Source: Opisthorchis felineus
Lineage: Eukaryota; Platyhelminthes; Trematoda; Opisthorchiida; Opisthorchiidae
NCBI GenBank assembly: GCA_004794785.1
Contig: SJOL01008950.1
Coordinates: 15,513 to 79,512, forward strand
Length of the DNA stretch: 64,000 bases
Direction: 5' to 3'
Part shown: piece by piece, positions 1 to 10,880 of the stretch
How positions within the stretch are numbered: the first letter of the stretch is position 1
Layout: each line of letters begins with the position of its first letter
The notes under the pieces: generated by a model
What the model saw: only the letters and a program-made list of their open reading frames with translations
The model's database searches: none
What the model was told of the DNA's origin: nothing
Program-made: the position numbers and the translations under genes

Positions 1-700
1 GGAGAAGTCCTGAGATTTCCGATATTCTCTGCTAGCCCGATGTATTTTGGCATCGAAGGTTTTTGATAACTTATCGTGGCTGTAGATACTGGAGTGAAAA
101 CGTTTTACAGGAGAAACAAGGTGAAGAGCGGTCAATAGGTTTTGGTAAAAGATGTCGCAGACGCGGTGTGTATTTGTCGAGAGGAAGAAGTCATCCCGAT
201 TCTGGGAAGCCAGGGTGGACGAAAAAGCTTGGAGAATATCCAGAGAGAGGAGATGAAACAGGGAGGGATTCAGAGGAGCAGTTTGTCCGCAACTGACCGC
301 GTTGCAAGAAATGACGCAGTGATCACTTCCTGGGAAGCGCGGGTCAACTGCAGCAGTAGCCAAATGGCCATCTTTGGACAATATTGGGTCCAGGGTGTGT
401 AGGCCACGAGTGGGGCTACGTACAATTTGGGACCAGCCCTCCACATTAAGTTGGGCAAGCAGTGCAGTGTAACGGGCGGGGCCCGTAGTGGGAAACCAGG
501 AGATATCCGGCAGGTTGAAGTCACCCAGACCGGGGACCATATCGGTTAAATCAGCCGAAGATTTCTACGCTGCCAGCGTCACCTGGTGGCAGACAAGAAG
601 GGGGTGTCATATGTCTTGGAATGACTCACGTTTGGGTGGAAGTAGGCATTAACCACGTGGTCGATGAAGTCTTGGCGCAGTGCCCCGGCTTATTCTGCAG
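1..700 (-). mobile_element. CR1-like LINE, endonuclease fragment (window edge)
   Basis: The minus strand from about 540 down to 250 translates into the second half of an APE-type endonuclease, the domain that nicks target DNA for a non-LTR retrotransposon. The catalytic motif GDFNLPDISW lies at about 496-525 and the terminal GSDHCVISC motif at about 307-330, at the spacing usual for this domain. The frame continues upstream to about 600-700 with a shift. Downstream of the SDH motif, towards position 1, the reading breaks up and leaves the window. GDFN and SDH are intact although the flanks are decayed. CR1/jockey-group assignment is by similarity to the family's endonuclease; the reverse transcriptase is not in the window. 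Confidence 0.7.
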
Positions 701-2286
701 ACGGTGTCTCGTGAGACACTAGTGAGCTTTTTACAGCCTTGAAATGCCCTCCACGTTTACCCATTCCTTTATCCGCGTCCATCGCACATATAGTTGCTTA
801 TGGTGCACGGCAGCCTCACCGTTGTCTAAACGCTCGCTTTCAGCCCTCAGTCCCGGTCGTTTACGGCACATTTGTTGTCGCTGCTTCAAACCGACGTCGT
901 TCCATTGGTGCTCTTTAGCACAGTTTCTTTGTATGTGCGATCGAGTATATTGCAACACATTGGACATGAAGAGCTGCTCAGGATTTCCCTACAACCAAAT
1001 TCTGAAAGTCCTCACACCTTTGAGTTGGGTTGTGGAGCTCATTTACTCAAGAATTTAATTTTAATTCTAAATCATTAATTTCTTAATTTTATCTAAGTGT
1101 GATTTATTTGCAACCAGGCACTCAGATGCAAGTCAAAAACTTCGAATGAAGAATAACGTTTACAGAATTTCAAATGTAAATCCCGCACACACGGGTACTT
1201 GAATAACGTCTGGATCCGCTATTGTCGTCAGACGTACCAAACCAGATGAGTTCTTCAACCGAATTACAGCGAAACACTGATTTTGGGAAGCTCCTCCTGC
1301 ATGCAGTATGGTAATTGAGGATAACGTGGTGCATTGTGCAGTATTGGTGCGAGTACGTATGCGTGTGAGTAGTGCTCAGTCTCAGTAATGCGCAGCTAGT
1401 CGGGAAAAACAATGAAGCGTTTTCAGCTGTTTGCATGCAAATTACCACTATTTTATTAAGGAATCTTCCCTGCTGGAAAGCATGGCGTCACTACGCTCGA
1501 TTAAGCCATAAAGCGCAATGAAGATGCTGGAAAACATGGCCAAACATCGCCCCTCATTGTGATAACTCTACGCGTTGTAGCTTATCTGGGCTACTTAAAG
1601 TAACTAATGGGCGCGTACCTATGCACACCGCTCAGCCAATTTCGCAATCGAAAATTACAAGACCACCGTCAGCAGCTTATGTAATTATTTGTTTGCTGCA
1701 CTGACACAACCGTAATGTGTGGTCACTTCGTTACGTTTTCTGTAAACCACTTTCATCGGACGATAAATCTGAAATGCAAAGTATATATTCTGTCTTATTC
1801 CATTTTGAATCATAAGGGAAGGTTTTCAGGCGTCTTATTTAAATAAAGGCAAGTTTACCACATGCTCAATTATTCCTATCGTTGGGATTAAAGTAGTCGC
1901 GTGTATATCGAGGTTGAGTTACTGAGATTCAGTAATCACGCTCATTTTTGGAGGCAGTAAAGTTAAAGCTATCGAAGGTATATACAGAGCAGTCGAAAAC
2001 TCAAGGGGTCAGACTTCAGCCCTAGGGTACAGTGATCACACGCACGTAAAAATAGGTGCAGCCGTATCAAAGATCCAGTGACCGGATGGGTATCTGGCGT
2101 TAAATCTGCTCATTTAGGGTACCTGTAAATTACCTGCTGCAAAACAAGTACCCGTATTTTATTAACCTTGTTATGAATCCTTCGACTCCATCCGAAACCA
2201 GCAAAGCCTCTCAGGCATCGGTGACCAAAAATGTGAAGATGCCTCAACTCAGAGGCCACGTATCACAACCATACAACGATAAGCCC
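701..2286. other. No recognisable gene or repeat
   Basis: Short open frames occur on both strands (the longest about 100 codons at 744-1058), but none shows a domain, motif or splice context I recognise. A host intron or old unrecognised repeat is possible. Confidence 0.5.
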
Positions 2287-3357
2287 TTAATGTAGTCCAT
2301 TGCCTGCGGCATTTGAGACCCAGCGGTGTGTTTTTTGATGCCACAAGCGAAGCAAATGAGGAAACTTGATTCTGGCTTTTGAAATTCGTGCTCTGACGTC
2401 ATTAGACACATCCGTCAGAGATAACGCAACGACCGAGATGCGTGAATTTCTGCGCAGCCTCCAGGGCTTCTCCGTCAATTGTAGGGGGTATGTTCAGAGG
2501 CTGCACGTCATGAAGCATAACTATGGGCTTCGAAGTTGCTAGGCGCAAGCCGAAAGATGGTATGATAGTTGACAGCTTACTCAAGAAGACTTGTACTGCG
2601 TCTCGGTCTTCAAAGATGAGAGTGACGACGTCTGATCACCCCAGATCAACAAGTTGCTCAGAAGCGTTAATCTGGAAACCAAGGTTTTCAAGACCCCTCA
2701 GCGTTTGCCTTACTAGTTCGTCAATGGCGAAGTTACATAGGGGTGGCGAAAGCGAATATTCTTAGTTGACACCATTTATGTAGGAAAGCTCTTGGAGAGC
2801 TCACCATACACTCTCACACGCCCAGAGGTATGCAAATGTAAAGACCGGACTAAGCTTACTGCCCACAGACTTCTAAAGCCTATCCTGTTAATCAGTTGCG
2901 CTTAACAACACTGACCGATCTACATAATCTAATTCACCCTTGAAATCAAGCGATACCAAGATTGCTGGTCGTTTGTACGTATGGCGTTGCTCCACCAGTT
3001 GACGGCGTGTAGAACTGTGGTTGGCGCAGACTTTACCAGGTGGAATTCTTGCTTGATGCCCACTGGTCAAGGTTTTGCTTGCGCCAGAAATCAGTGACGC
3101 CAGAAGCCTTGCTACAATGGCCGTCAAGTAACACAACCGTGGACACCACATTTACTGTGAGTACACTTTTTTAAAATATGCACTGTTACTGGCTCACGAC
3201 AGTTATCTGGAACGGTCTTTATCTCCCAGATGGGAGGGAACCGGCTGAAAAAACCACAGTCGTCCTTGCACACAGCAAGTGGAAGGTCTTCAGGGCCCAG
3301 AGGATTATGTCGCTTGGGTGTAGATTTACATCCAAAGCGCTTTGCAACCAACATTTT
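2287..3357 (-). mobile_element. RTE-type LINE relic, reverse transcriptase
   Basis: Several minus-strand frames read in order as parts of an RTE-clade reverse transcriptase. From 3354 down come a segment ending PLGPEDLPLAV..WEIKTVPDN, then VARLLASLISGAS, LVEQRHTYKRPAILVSLDF and a palm-like DYVDRSVLLS. Near 2650-2760 there is a remnant of the catalytic YADD box, reading SDD after a stop. The thumb, with a THLGRCVISDG-type segment, lies near 2400-2470. Frameshifts and stops separate these pieces, so the copy is dead. No endonuclease domain was seen beyond 3357. The same family recurs at 42.6-43.8, 45.8-46.7, 47.9-49.7, 50.7-51.5 and 52.0-52.4 kb. Confidence 0.75.
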
Positions 3358-3775
3358 TGATCCTTTTCCACAATGACTCTAAGCTAGGTGTGGCTGCTGC
3401 TGCTGACAACTGCCGCAACCACCCAAACTGGCTCACTTCGGACGTTTATTCATGATCAAACCCAAGCACGACGTCGTGATGACCGTAACGCGACTGCCAT
3501 ACCCTGTCTGATGGCTTGCCCCTAGTCCTCCATACCACTGCTATTTCTGACAGCATAGTACGTGTGCCCACCAGACAGCAGCGCTTCACTGAAGTTTTGC
3601 CAAAACTTCAAAGTCTTGGAAAATCTGGTGTATTGTTTGCCCTTTCTACCCATGAACCCACCAGCTCTTCCCGCGGCACTATTGAGGATCTAGGATACCG
3701 GTGAGGATAGAGCCTCGCCGGGCACCAGAGACAGCATGTGCTAACTGCCACAAAAATCTAACTGACTTATTATTA
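3358..3775. other. No recognisable gene
   Basis: Nothing identified. It could be the degraded upstream part of the neighbouring RTE relic, but I could not align it with confidence. Confidence 0.4.
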
Positions 3776-4150
3776 GCGATGAATTCCTTGGATTTGTCCG
3801 GCGGGATGCCCGCCACGAATGGCTGTCCCGTTTTGAGTTTTCTTTACCAAAGACAAAATAAATGTTGCTGAAGAACATTTTCAAAATATGTTTAACTCAA
3901 GTACAAGACAAAACACTTGGGAAAACCGAATTTACAGCAAAATTCTTCGTCATTTTTACGGAGACATCCTACTGGGCTATGGCAGCCACCGAAAATATGA
4001 ATTCCGCGCCCAAACTAGACCTTGTGTATACCTTAACAAATTTCAGCCAAACTGCTAATCCGAGGAGATTTCAAGATACAGAAAAATGCAGTTAAATGCT
4101 AAATCATTGTCAGATTTCCCTTGTTTTAAACTATGTTTTTAGAGGAATTT
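3776..4150 (+). repeat. Unclassified interspersed repeat, copy 1
   Basis: This stretch matches 60126-60540 in the same orientation over most of its length. Shared landmarks, in order, are GAATTCC(T/A)TGGATTTGTC, GAATGGCTGT, TTTCAAAATAT, a block around ACATC(C/A)T, GCGCC(C/A)AAA, TTTCAGCCAAA-like sequence and CCTTG(T/G)TT. There are small indels and perhaps 70 percent identity by eye. It has no long open frame. The element class is unknown. Confidence 0.6.
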
Positions 4151-4385
4151 TGCTTGTGAATATAAGGATTGGCCCAAGTGGGGTAAAACATCGATGCCTA
4201 TTACGCATTAATTAAGCTCAGGTTGACGGTTATTATCAGCGAATAAATATTTCAGACAACTTGTAGCATTTGTTTCAGGGATTTTTTTCGTGCGCCACGC
4301 GGGATATGTACAATTTGACATTCGTCAAACGCACACGTTAAAATTACACAACGTGTCTTCATACGTAAAATGCCTTTCATTGATC

Positions 4386-4505
4386 CGTGGTTCAAATTCT
4401 GCCTCTGCCTCTCGACTTCCTCTGTCTAGGCTTCGGCAACCTGGTAGAATCCTAGCTTTCGAGCTTCCTTCGGGTGACATAGCAGCTAGTCACCGGAAGG
4501 GGGTT
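4386..4505 (+). repeat. tRNA-derived SINE, copy A (5' truncated)
   Basis: The B-box-like sequence GTGGTTCAAAT at 4387-4397 is followed by the family body CTGTCTAGGCTTCGGCAACC and a tail resembling GGTGACATAGCAGCTAG. The same body is found at 33.1, 41.7 and 43.8 kb. The A-box half of the tRNA-like head is missing or too diverged to see. Confidence 0.65.
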
Positions 4506-5454
4506 AGAGCGGGAAAATATTTTTTCTCCTTTGATCTCCCTTCCCTCACCCATGCTTTTTATGACTACAGCAGTAGGTTAGCAGAAACTCGACATTTTTA
4601 GTTTCGGATGTCTAGAACTCAAATTAGCCACGTGAACAGCGATTTACGCTTTTAGACATCTCAACTGCTTCAGTCTTAGTTAATCTCATATTTATGCGTT
4701 AATTGACTGCCAGGGAACTTATCAGTGTTTGCGGAGAAGATGCTTCACAAGTGAAATCATTTCCAGAAAGCAACATTGAGGTTATTTTTGCGCTACTTAT
4801 CTTCACTGTTTTACGATTGTCTTCGCAAGAGCAGACAGCGTCAAATCTGAAAATATAAAAGAACTGGCCTGAACCAAGTCACTTATACCATGACGGAAGA
4901 AATTGGAGAAGTTAGAGGCGGACTCCAGGTCCAAAACATGGACTAGTGCACAGGCTATTCGAAACGCACAAGCTTATCCACTCTATCAGCCAGCCTCTGC
5001 ATCCAGTTGGCGGAGACTTTATTTGAACGGCCTAGCCTCATTAGGCCAATCATATGTTCGGGTTCGGCTTGCACATGAAACTGCTCTAGCCGATTACTCC
5101 AACAATTTTCTTAGTGAAGGCACTCATATTCATTACCCATTGGCAAACCAGCTTAACTTTGAAAATTACCTGCGCCAACACAATTTCTTTTCAGTGCACC
5201 CGTTCGTTCTATTCCCTTGGAGACTGGATAGATTACTTTTATAGCAGATTTGGTGACATGGGGTCTGAACCGGGCCATTGGTATCTCCAATCCATCTCAA
5301 AATCCTATAAAAGCCGGTGATTAGCTTCATAAACTCCTTTGTTCCTCGTTTCTTGTGCTGTCCGGTTCTCTGCGAAGTGATATTGATCGCTTCTGGTGGT
5401 TCATTAACCACAGCGACAATAGCACATATTACGCCAAAGCTGAATTCTTTCTCG
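4506..5454. other. No recognisable gene
   Basis: There is an open frame of 113 codons at 4903-5244 (plus), without a recognisable domain and overlapped by an open minus frame. I see no support for a gene. Confidence 0.4.
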
Positions 5455-6115
5455 GTAGTGAATTTGAATTCGAACTGCAAGGGGTTCAGTTGAAGACGGA
5501 CACGCTACGCCTGTCGACATATTTCATCGATGACCATGCGTGAACAACCGTGGTCGTGGGTGTGTTGATTGTTTCCACATAACGGCTCAATGCATTGTGT
5601 TCGGGTGCACAGATTTTGGACTGCTGGTCGTACACGCTTGTGGTTCATCGCAATGGTTGCCTTGTTATAACCAGTTTCAACGTGCAGCATGGCATGAAAT
5701 GCCAAAATCTGACTGGCTAGTGTACGCAACAGACCGCCGATTGGACGGAAAGCAGAAAAAGTGGCTTTTGATTTGTTGAGATGTCTTGAGCTGTCCATAG
5801 ATATCCACAACTATGTCCGAAAGAACTATGGAATGGACTTTATATGTGACGAGGTTTTTGTCCTGCGCGACAAGGTTCGCCGCTCGGACGATAAGATTTG
5901 TAAACTGCAGTTTGTCCAAGAGGGCTTGCGCCCACTTGGAATCATGGTTGCATCTGCCGGTGATGACAGCAGTTCGAATTTTTTGTCGCATACGTCTCTG
6001 CGGTTGCGCAATTTGTCTGCAAAATACAGTGATGTGGTGCAAGCAGATTCCACGTACCAGTGCAACATGAATAGGTACCACTAGTGGCATGTGGTAGTTA
6101 GCAGTTACAATGGAT
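5455..6115 (+). pseudogene. MULE/ZSWIM-type transposase fragment
   Basis: Broken plus-strand frames read in order as the N-terminal half of a MULE-like transposase of the type that carries a SWIM finger. At 5540-5779 the segment includes WLVYATDRRLDGKQKKW. At 5761-6084 it continues LLRCLELSIDIHNYVRKNYG and FVQEGLRPLGIMVAS, ending at the first catalytic-Asp region, VQADSTYQCNMNRYH. The ADSTYQCNMNRY block corresponds to the MDATYKTNRFG-type motif of MULE transposases. A few further residues (WHVVV) are legible and then similarity stops near 6115. The rest of the DDE domain and the SWIM finger are absent, so this is a truncated dead copy. A longer relative lies at 15.3-17.4 kb. Confidence 0.6.
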
Positions 6116-8230
6116 CCGGTCGCCTACGATTAGTAATTCTTTTCCATTCCTTTCAATGTATGTGAGTGTTGAATACAGGTTCAAGGCCTGTGTATTTTTG
6201 TTGAAGTTTTTAATAATATAACTGAACAATGGGCGTATTAATTCCGAAAACGCAGGTCTTATGTTTACCAGGGTATTCAAGCCTTGCCTTCAAGACAAGC
6301 TTGCGTAGCTTTCTAAAGGACGGCGTTGTCCCAAGGTGGGATTGAAGTACAACACAAACAATTATCTCTGTTTTGTTTACGAAAGTATAGCACTACTTGC
6401 ACCCACTATTAGCCCAAAAGAGTTCACCGTTTTGCAATTGGATCCATCTACTTCTGCGGCCACTGGATGTGCAGTTACCGAGCGACCAACAACCAGGTTC
6501 ATTGATTGACCGGACGATTATGTGCTTTCGTGCCGAGACATGGTACCATCTTGAGCAACTAATGAAGCAAGTGTTTACATATTTTAACCTTTTACCGGCA
6601 CTCAAATCGACGCATAGCGTAAGATTGGAATGTTAAGCCGTTGCTCGGGTGTAGTAGCCCTAAGAATACTTCGGTGCAGTTCATATAGCCTAAATGCGCT
6701 GGCTAGGTTCCGCTTTTGCTTCATTTCAGGCATTTTATGCGTAGAAGATAGATTGTTTTCACATGTTTCGTAATCGAAACTTGTCTAAGCGGACCGTGAA
6801 TAAGCTCGGAAACACTTAAAGAGAACGACGCTCTGCAGCTTTGGGCCACCAATATCAGGTATTTTGCGGTTCCTCCTGACGTGCCACTAAAGAAATTGTC
6901 TGTTGCCTTAAGCCAACAATCGCTTCTTCATCTAAGCCGCATTTAACCGAATGGTACATTTCGGTTTTTGTCCTCATAGCAGTTTGCCTTCATGGGATGA
7001 TTCATCTGAATATACACAATAACGGATAAATGAACCATTCTGGCTTAAAAGCTGCGAAGGACGTACCGATAGTTCTTTTGTTATCAATTGTTAGGGCGGT
7101 CACTGATACAGGACAGCATGTAAAAATATTGGTTTCCACATATAACGGATCCAGTTTGCGTGTTTGAGGGCCCAGTAGGTTGCATTTTAGGTAGGCAAAA
7201 AAACTTACACTTGCTCATTCATTGTCCACTATCCAACGGACGGTTTAAATATCATTTGCTGCAGAAAGCTTAAACCGGGCATAACCGGAGCACTAATCTC
7301 TAATTTTGTAACATTCAAATTACTGCCTTTATTATTTGCGAGATTACGCCAACCAGCACTCTTAACTTATGCGATACTGTTATTTATGGCCAAGATGAAC
7401 GATACCAAACGTCAATTCAGGCTATGTCGAACCTCTGCAAATTGCGAGGTCCTCGCCATAATTACACGAGAAAAATTGGTTCTTCATGAAAATTTTCCTT
7501 CAATACTACCTCATAATGAATCACAGCTGCTTTCCTGCTTTTCCTACATCCAGCTCTGCCCACAGTTTCAGAAGTTCCTGTCATTGAGATTTCAGCCTAT
7601 CAGCACGAGGATAACGCCGGAGGAAACGGGTCAGCTTTTTATGCAGCCATCTATTTTTGTTCTATCCAAAATTTCTCCAAACTCAAACGACCTCATGGTT
7701 GGTGTCAGCATACTGAAACATGCCCCTCTTTAATAAGAGAAGGGAACGGGCGGGCCGGCGCGTACCGGCAGCTGACTTAACATGCAGTTCATTTTGCCTG
7801 TTCTGCCATCAACCGCACCACTGGTGGACTGTGCCCTGATGGGACTCGGGACGGGGACACAAGACGACTGTCAGATGAAGACTTCGAGCCCACCAGCGGC
7901 GAATGGTGGAAACATCATTGTTTTTGGCATGCACTAAGATGGGTGCCTCTTGTCGCAACCGTTTAATTATAGCAATCGTTTTTCTTCTGCAACATCTTTT
8001 ACGTAACATCCTGTCAAAACGAAACCTGCCGGTCTTTGCAAATGCGCCTCTGTCAGATTTAAAATGGTCCGAGCTAAGCATGCCATCGTCCATGATTTAC
8101 GGGCTCAGTGCCTTGCCGCCGCATACAGTGGCTGTGTGTCAGATATTAGGCACACAACGATACTGCAGTCTCAGACCGCTACCTCATACCATATTTTCAG
8201 GGCACCACGGCTTGCCTCAGTATCAGGTGT
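6116..8230. other. No recognisable gene
   Basis: Open frames of up to about 115 codons occur (7386-7733 and 7903-8235, plus) but show no domain, no splice logic and no match to the repeats found elsewhere. I treat them as chance frames. Confidence 0.45.
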
Positions 8231-8269
8231 TCTGACGTAGTGCGCTACTTTTAAGGTTGCAGAAAACTT

Positions 8270-8360
8270 TCGACAACCCATGACAGGTTTCGCCCTCGAT
8301 AATAATAATAGGTTCGTTTCCAAACTTGTAAAGTCATACCGTGTAGGCGCAGTCCCCGAG
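8270..8360 (-). ncRNA. Interrupted hammerhead ribozyme of the second repeat unit
   Basis: On the minus strand the stem I sequence GCGCCTAC ends at 8343. The ribozyme's 3' half GGGCGAAACC(T)GTC, with the following stem I strand, resumes at about 8295-8270. Between them lie about 45 AT-rich bases with ATTATTATTATC in place of CUGANGA and most of stem II. The GAAA box is intact here although the first unit has lost it. The catalytic core is destroyed by the insertion or replacement. Confidence 0.55.
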
Positions 8361-8605
8361 TTTCCGTCAACCTTGTGTTCTACATGAACCCAACTTGCAC
8401 GAAATTAGCGAAATACACTCATTTGTATATAAATTTTGTTTTGATGGGAGACTCAGCTGGAACCCAGCTGAATCCCTCTTTTATGTTCTTATGCAACTGA
8501 ATATGCTGCACCATGCCGCCCCATGTTCCGGGTGGTACGACATTCGATATATCGCGGTACATGTATGGACGTAATACACAACTCATTGCTGAAAACTCTA
8601 TGGCA

Positions 8606-8648
8606 GCCCGCAACCGGTTTTGCCCTTCTTGGGCCTCATCAGGCAGGC
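8606..8648 (-). ncRNA. Hammerhead ribozyme, degenerate core
   Basis: Reading the minus strand: stem I strand GCCTGC (8648-8643), invariant CTGATGA (8642-8636), stem II with GCCC/GGGC arms around AAGAA (one extra G), then AAAA in place of GAAA (8621-8618). Next are a minimal self-complementary stem III ACCGGT, a U at H17, and the returning stem I strand GCGGGC (8611-8606). Stem I pairs fully, with one U-G wobble. The missing G12 of the GAAA box is expected to abolish or greatly reduce self-cleavage. Compared with 23.5 kb, one stem I pair changed from A-U to G-C. Confidence 0.7.
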
Positions 8649-9185
8649 GCAGTCCCCGAGTGTCCGTCAACCTTATGTTCTACTTCAACGCGAATTGGAT
8701 GAAATTAGCTGAATACATTTGTTTGCATACCAATTTTGTTTTTCTGGGGGACGCACCTAGGACCCAGCTGAATCTCCGTCAAGTTGCAAAGCCTCTGCAC
8801 ATCACCAGATGCATAGGGTTTATCTATAAGCACCCCAAAAATTTTCGGATGACCAGAGCTGCATAAAGGATAAAGAAATCTTATCTCATATCCTTCTTTG
8901 AGCTTTTGTCTCCACAGCATGGTCATCGACAAGGATATACGTAACTTCGGACGGATTATATTCGATCACCCTGGATACTGCATCGATTTGAACACGTTTT
9001 CCGCTAGACATGGTTGAGGCAATTCAAGGCTTTCATCTTCACACTACCTTGGCTGCAGTTTGCTACCTTCATGGAATAATGAATTAACGTCACCGTCTTA
9101 TTCCCTGTCGTGCTACTTCTGTTCACCCTCCTGCCTGTTTGCTCGGAGTTCGAAATCAAGGTGATGTGGAGCTCTCACCCTAAGC

Positions 9186-9650
9186 TCGACCTGTCTTTGG
9201 TATTGCTGAAGAAACGCTCGGTTCACTCGTAGCGCTTCATTAGTTCGAGGCCGTTGATAGTTTTCATGAATGCTTCTGACGTAGTCCATGAAGCTGCCTT
9301 GCAGCGGTGGCGTTAAAGCATTTGGAAGTGTTGTACTTACTTTTCAACACACTCAATGCTACCAGAAACGCGTTACAGCGCATTCGGAAGTGAAGTATCA
9401 GCGTCTTGCCCTGCAGTCCGACACTTTTAATTTGGCCACAGGATCAGTCATTTATGATATTCACTGACCACCGCTTACGAGTCTTTGCGTTTTGAAACCG
9501 CTTGGAACGCTTCTCTCGACTAGAACTTCCAGTCCTTGACTTCGTGGCATAATTCACCTAGGACACCCGACGTACTTCTGGTAAGGACGTGTTGACGGAT
9601 GCTTCTTTGCAGGAGACAGCCGTTGTTTAGCACCCCACTGATAGGCGTTC
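9186..9650 (+). mobile_element. Ty3/gypsy RNase H fragment
   Basis: Broken plus-strand frames read in order as the RNase H part of a Ty3/gypsy polyprotein. They include MNASDVVHEAALQ (from the TDAS motif, first Asp changed to Asn), YFSTHS..LPETRYSAFGSEV and FMIFTDHRLRVFAF, then LPVLDFVA.FT.DTRRTSGKDVLTDAS, which resembles the usual GKDN..ADALSR ending. Several stops and frameshifts are present. Protease, integrase and LTRs were not found on either side, so this is an isolated relic. The RNase H domain normally degrades the RNA strand of the replication hybrid. Confidence 0.65.
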
Positions 9651-10417
9651 CGTGATCATGAAATCGAATATTATCGATGCCTAAAGAAGCTCCATGCCTC
9701 AATCAGATGATCGACCGCTGCTAAATTATAGCGGCGTTATCGGTCTTTACACCTATGCAGGAGATCCCTATCTAGTATCGATAGCCCTATTCAGACGACC
9801 AAGCTTCGACGTGATTCCTAGTTTCACGTTCCATGGTTTTCAAGCCAGAGTCAGGCTAAACTCATTTCAATATATCCGGTCTTCTACGAAAGAATATATG
9901 TGGGTGAGCCCGGCTAGGTTTGTTTGTCCACAGGCCAAAATTCAGTGCCGTTGTTTTCTCCAGTTGTTCATTTTTAGGAGTGAGATCACGTTTGAATTAT
10001 GTTCATGTAAATTCATTGTGATCTCATCCCGATTTAACAGCCTGTCCACCTGTTGACAGTCAGCGACCGTTCTACATGGTTGTCTGTAGCCCGCATTAGC
10101 AGCGAGGCCATTATCCGAGCATTTATAGCACCTTCGATCGGAAGTATTGCTGTCTGATTACGACCCCGATAGAAGATTACAGTTCAACGGAATTATATAT
10201 TGAGGTATCTAGAGTTGCAGATCACAAACACTTCAGGTTGCTTGGAGTGGTACCTCTGCAAAACGATCGTAGCATTTGGCTCATCTATTTTTTCAACGGC
10301 TATCTGTGATACTTTACAAACCAGTGCAACTCAGCATTGATGGTTACTGATTTTTTTTAGAATTTTGGGGTTCAGCAGAAAGTACTGTTGTGAAATCCTA
10401 AGTGTAGTTACACGTAA
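9651..10417. other. No recognisable gene
   Basis: An open frame of 120 codons at 9694-10056 (plus) follows the Ty3 relic, but I could not read integrase or zinc-binding motifs in it. Confidence 0.4.
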
Positions 10418-10880
10418 TTGCTTGAAAATGTCACCGTTTTACAGTGCGATGATTTTGCTCCCAGTGATTTCAAATCATTCTTGACGTATCACTTTCAACA
10501 AGACCCTATATTCGAAACAGCGGGATACCGGAACTCTCGGAAGGTTGACTATGAAACGAAGTGGTTAAATGTTGTTTATGCATCTACCGATCCGTTCCTC
10601 AAGCACACAAAACTAACCGCTAATCTCGGATAACGTAGCAACAACCACTTAATCGATGACCAATAAATGCGTCCTGGCTACCACTATTCTGAACGGAAGT
10701 TAAAAAACGTCACCTGAAAACACCGTGGACGTTTTCCATCAGTGGTACGCTAAAAGACTACCAAATGAAATCCACATCATGTGCAAAAATGGTGACTGTC
10801 TTGCTAGTAGTGATGGGGTCTACTTTTCGACGTTGGAAATTGCTAGAGAACTCACAAATGCTTTTGCTGAACTAATCAGG
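10418..10880 (+). other. Two adjacent unclassified open frames
   Basis: A 71-codon frame with a start (10418-10633) is followed by a second frame without a start at about 10701-10880. The latter contains NTVDVFHQWYAKRLPNEIH and later FSTLEIARELTNAFAELIR before its stop. The composition of both looks protein-like and they lie on the same strand 70 bases apart, so a broken gene or the N-terminal part of a transposon protein is possible. I do not recognise the family and assign no function. Confidence 0.25.

Larger units (their letters stand above)
8231..8783 (-). repeat. Retrozyme-like tandem dimer with hammerhead ribozymes
   Basis: Bases 8341-8479 and 8641-8782 are direct repeats with a period of exactly 300 bp; for example AGGCGCAGTCCCCGAG starts at 8345 and at 8645. 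On the minus strand the order is a partial unit (8783-8643), a hammerhead ribozyme (about 8648-8606), a full unit, then a second, interrupted ribozyme (8360-8270). A trailing segment to about 8231 is homologous to the bases downstream of the first ribozyme. There is no coding capacity. Tandem units of a few hundred bases with one hammerhead per unit are the published hallmark of retrozymes, non-autonomous elements spread through circular RNA; hammerheads also occur in Penelope-element terminal repeats. The same unit recurs head-to-head at 23.3-23.6 kb. No reverse transcriptase of the Penelope type was found nearby. Confidence 0.7.
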
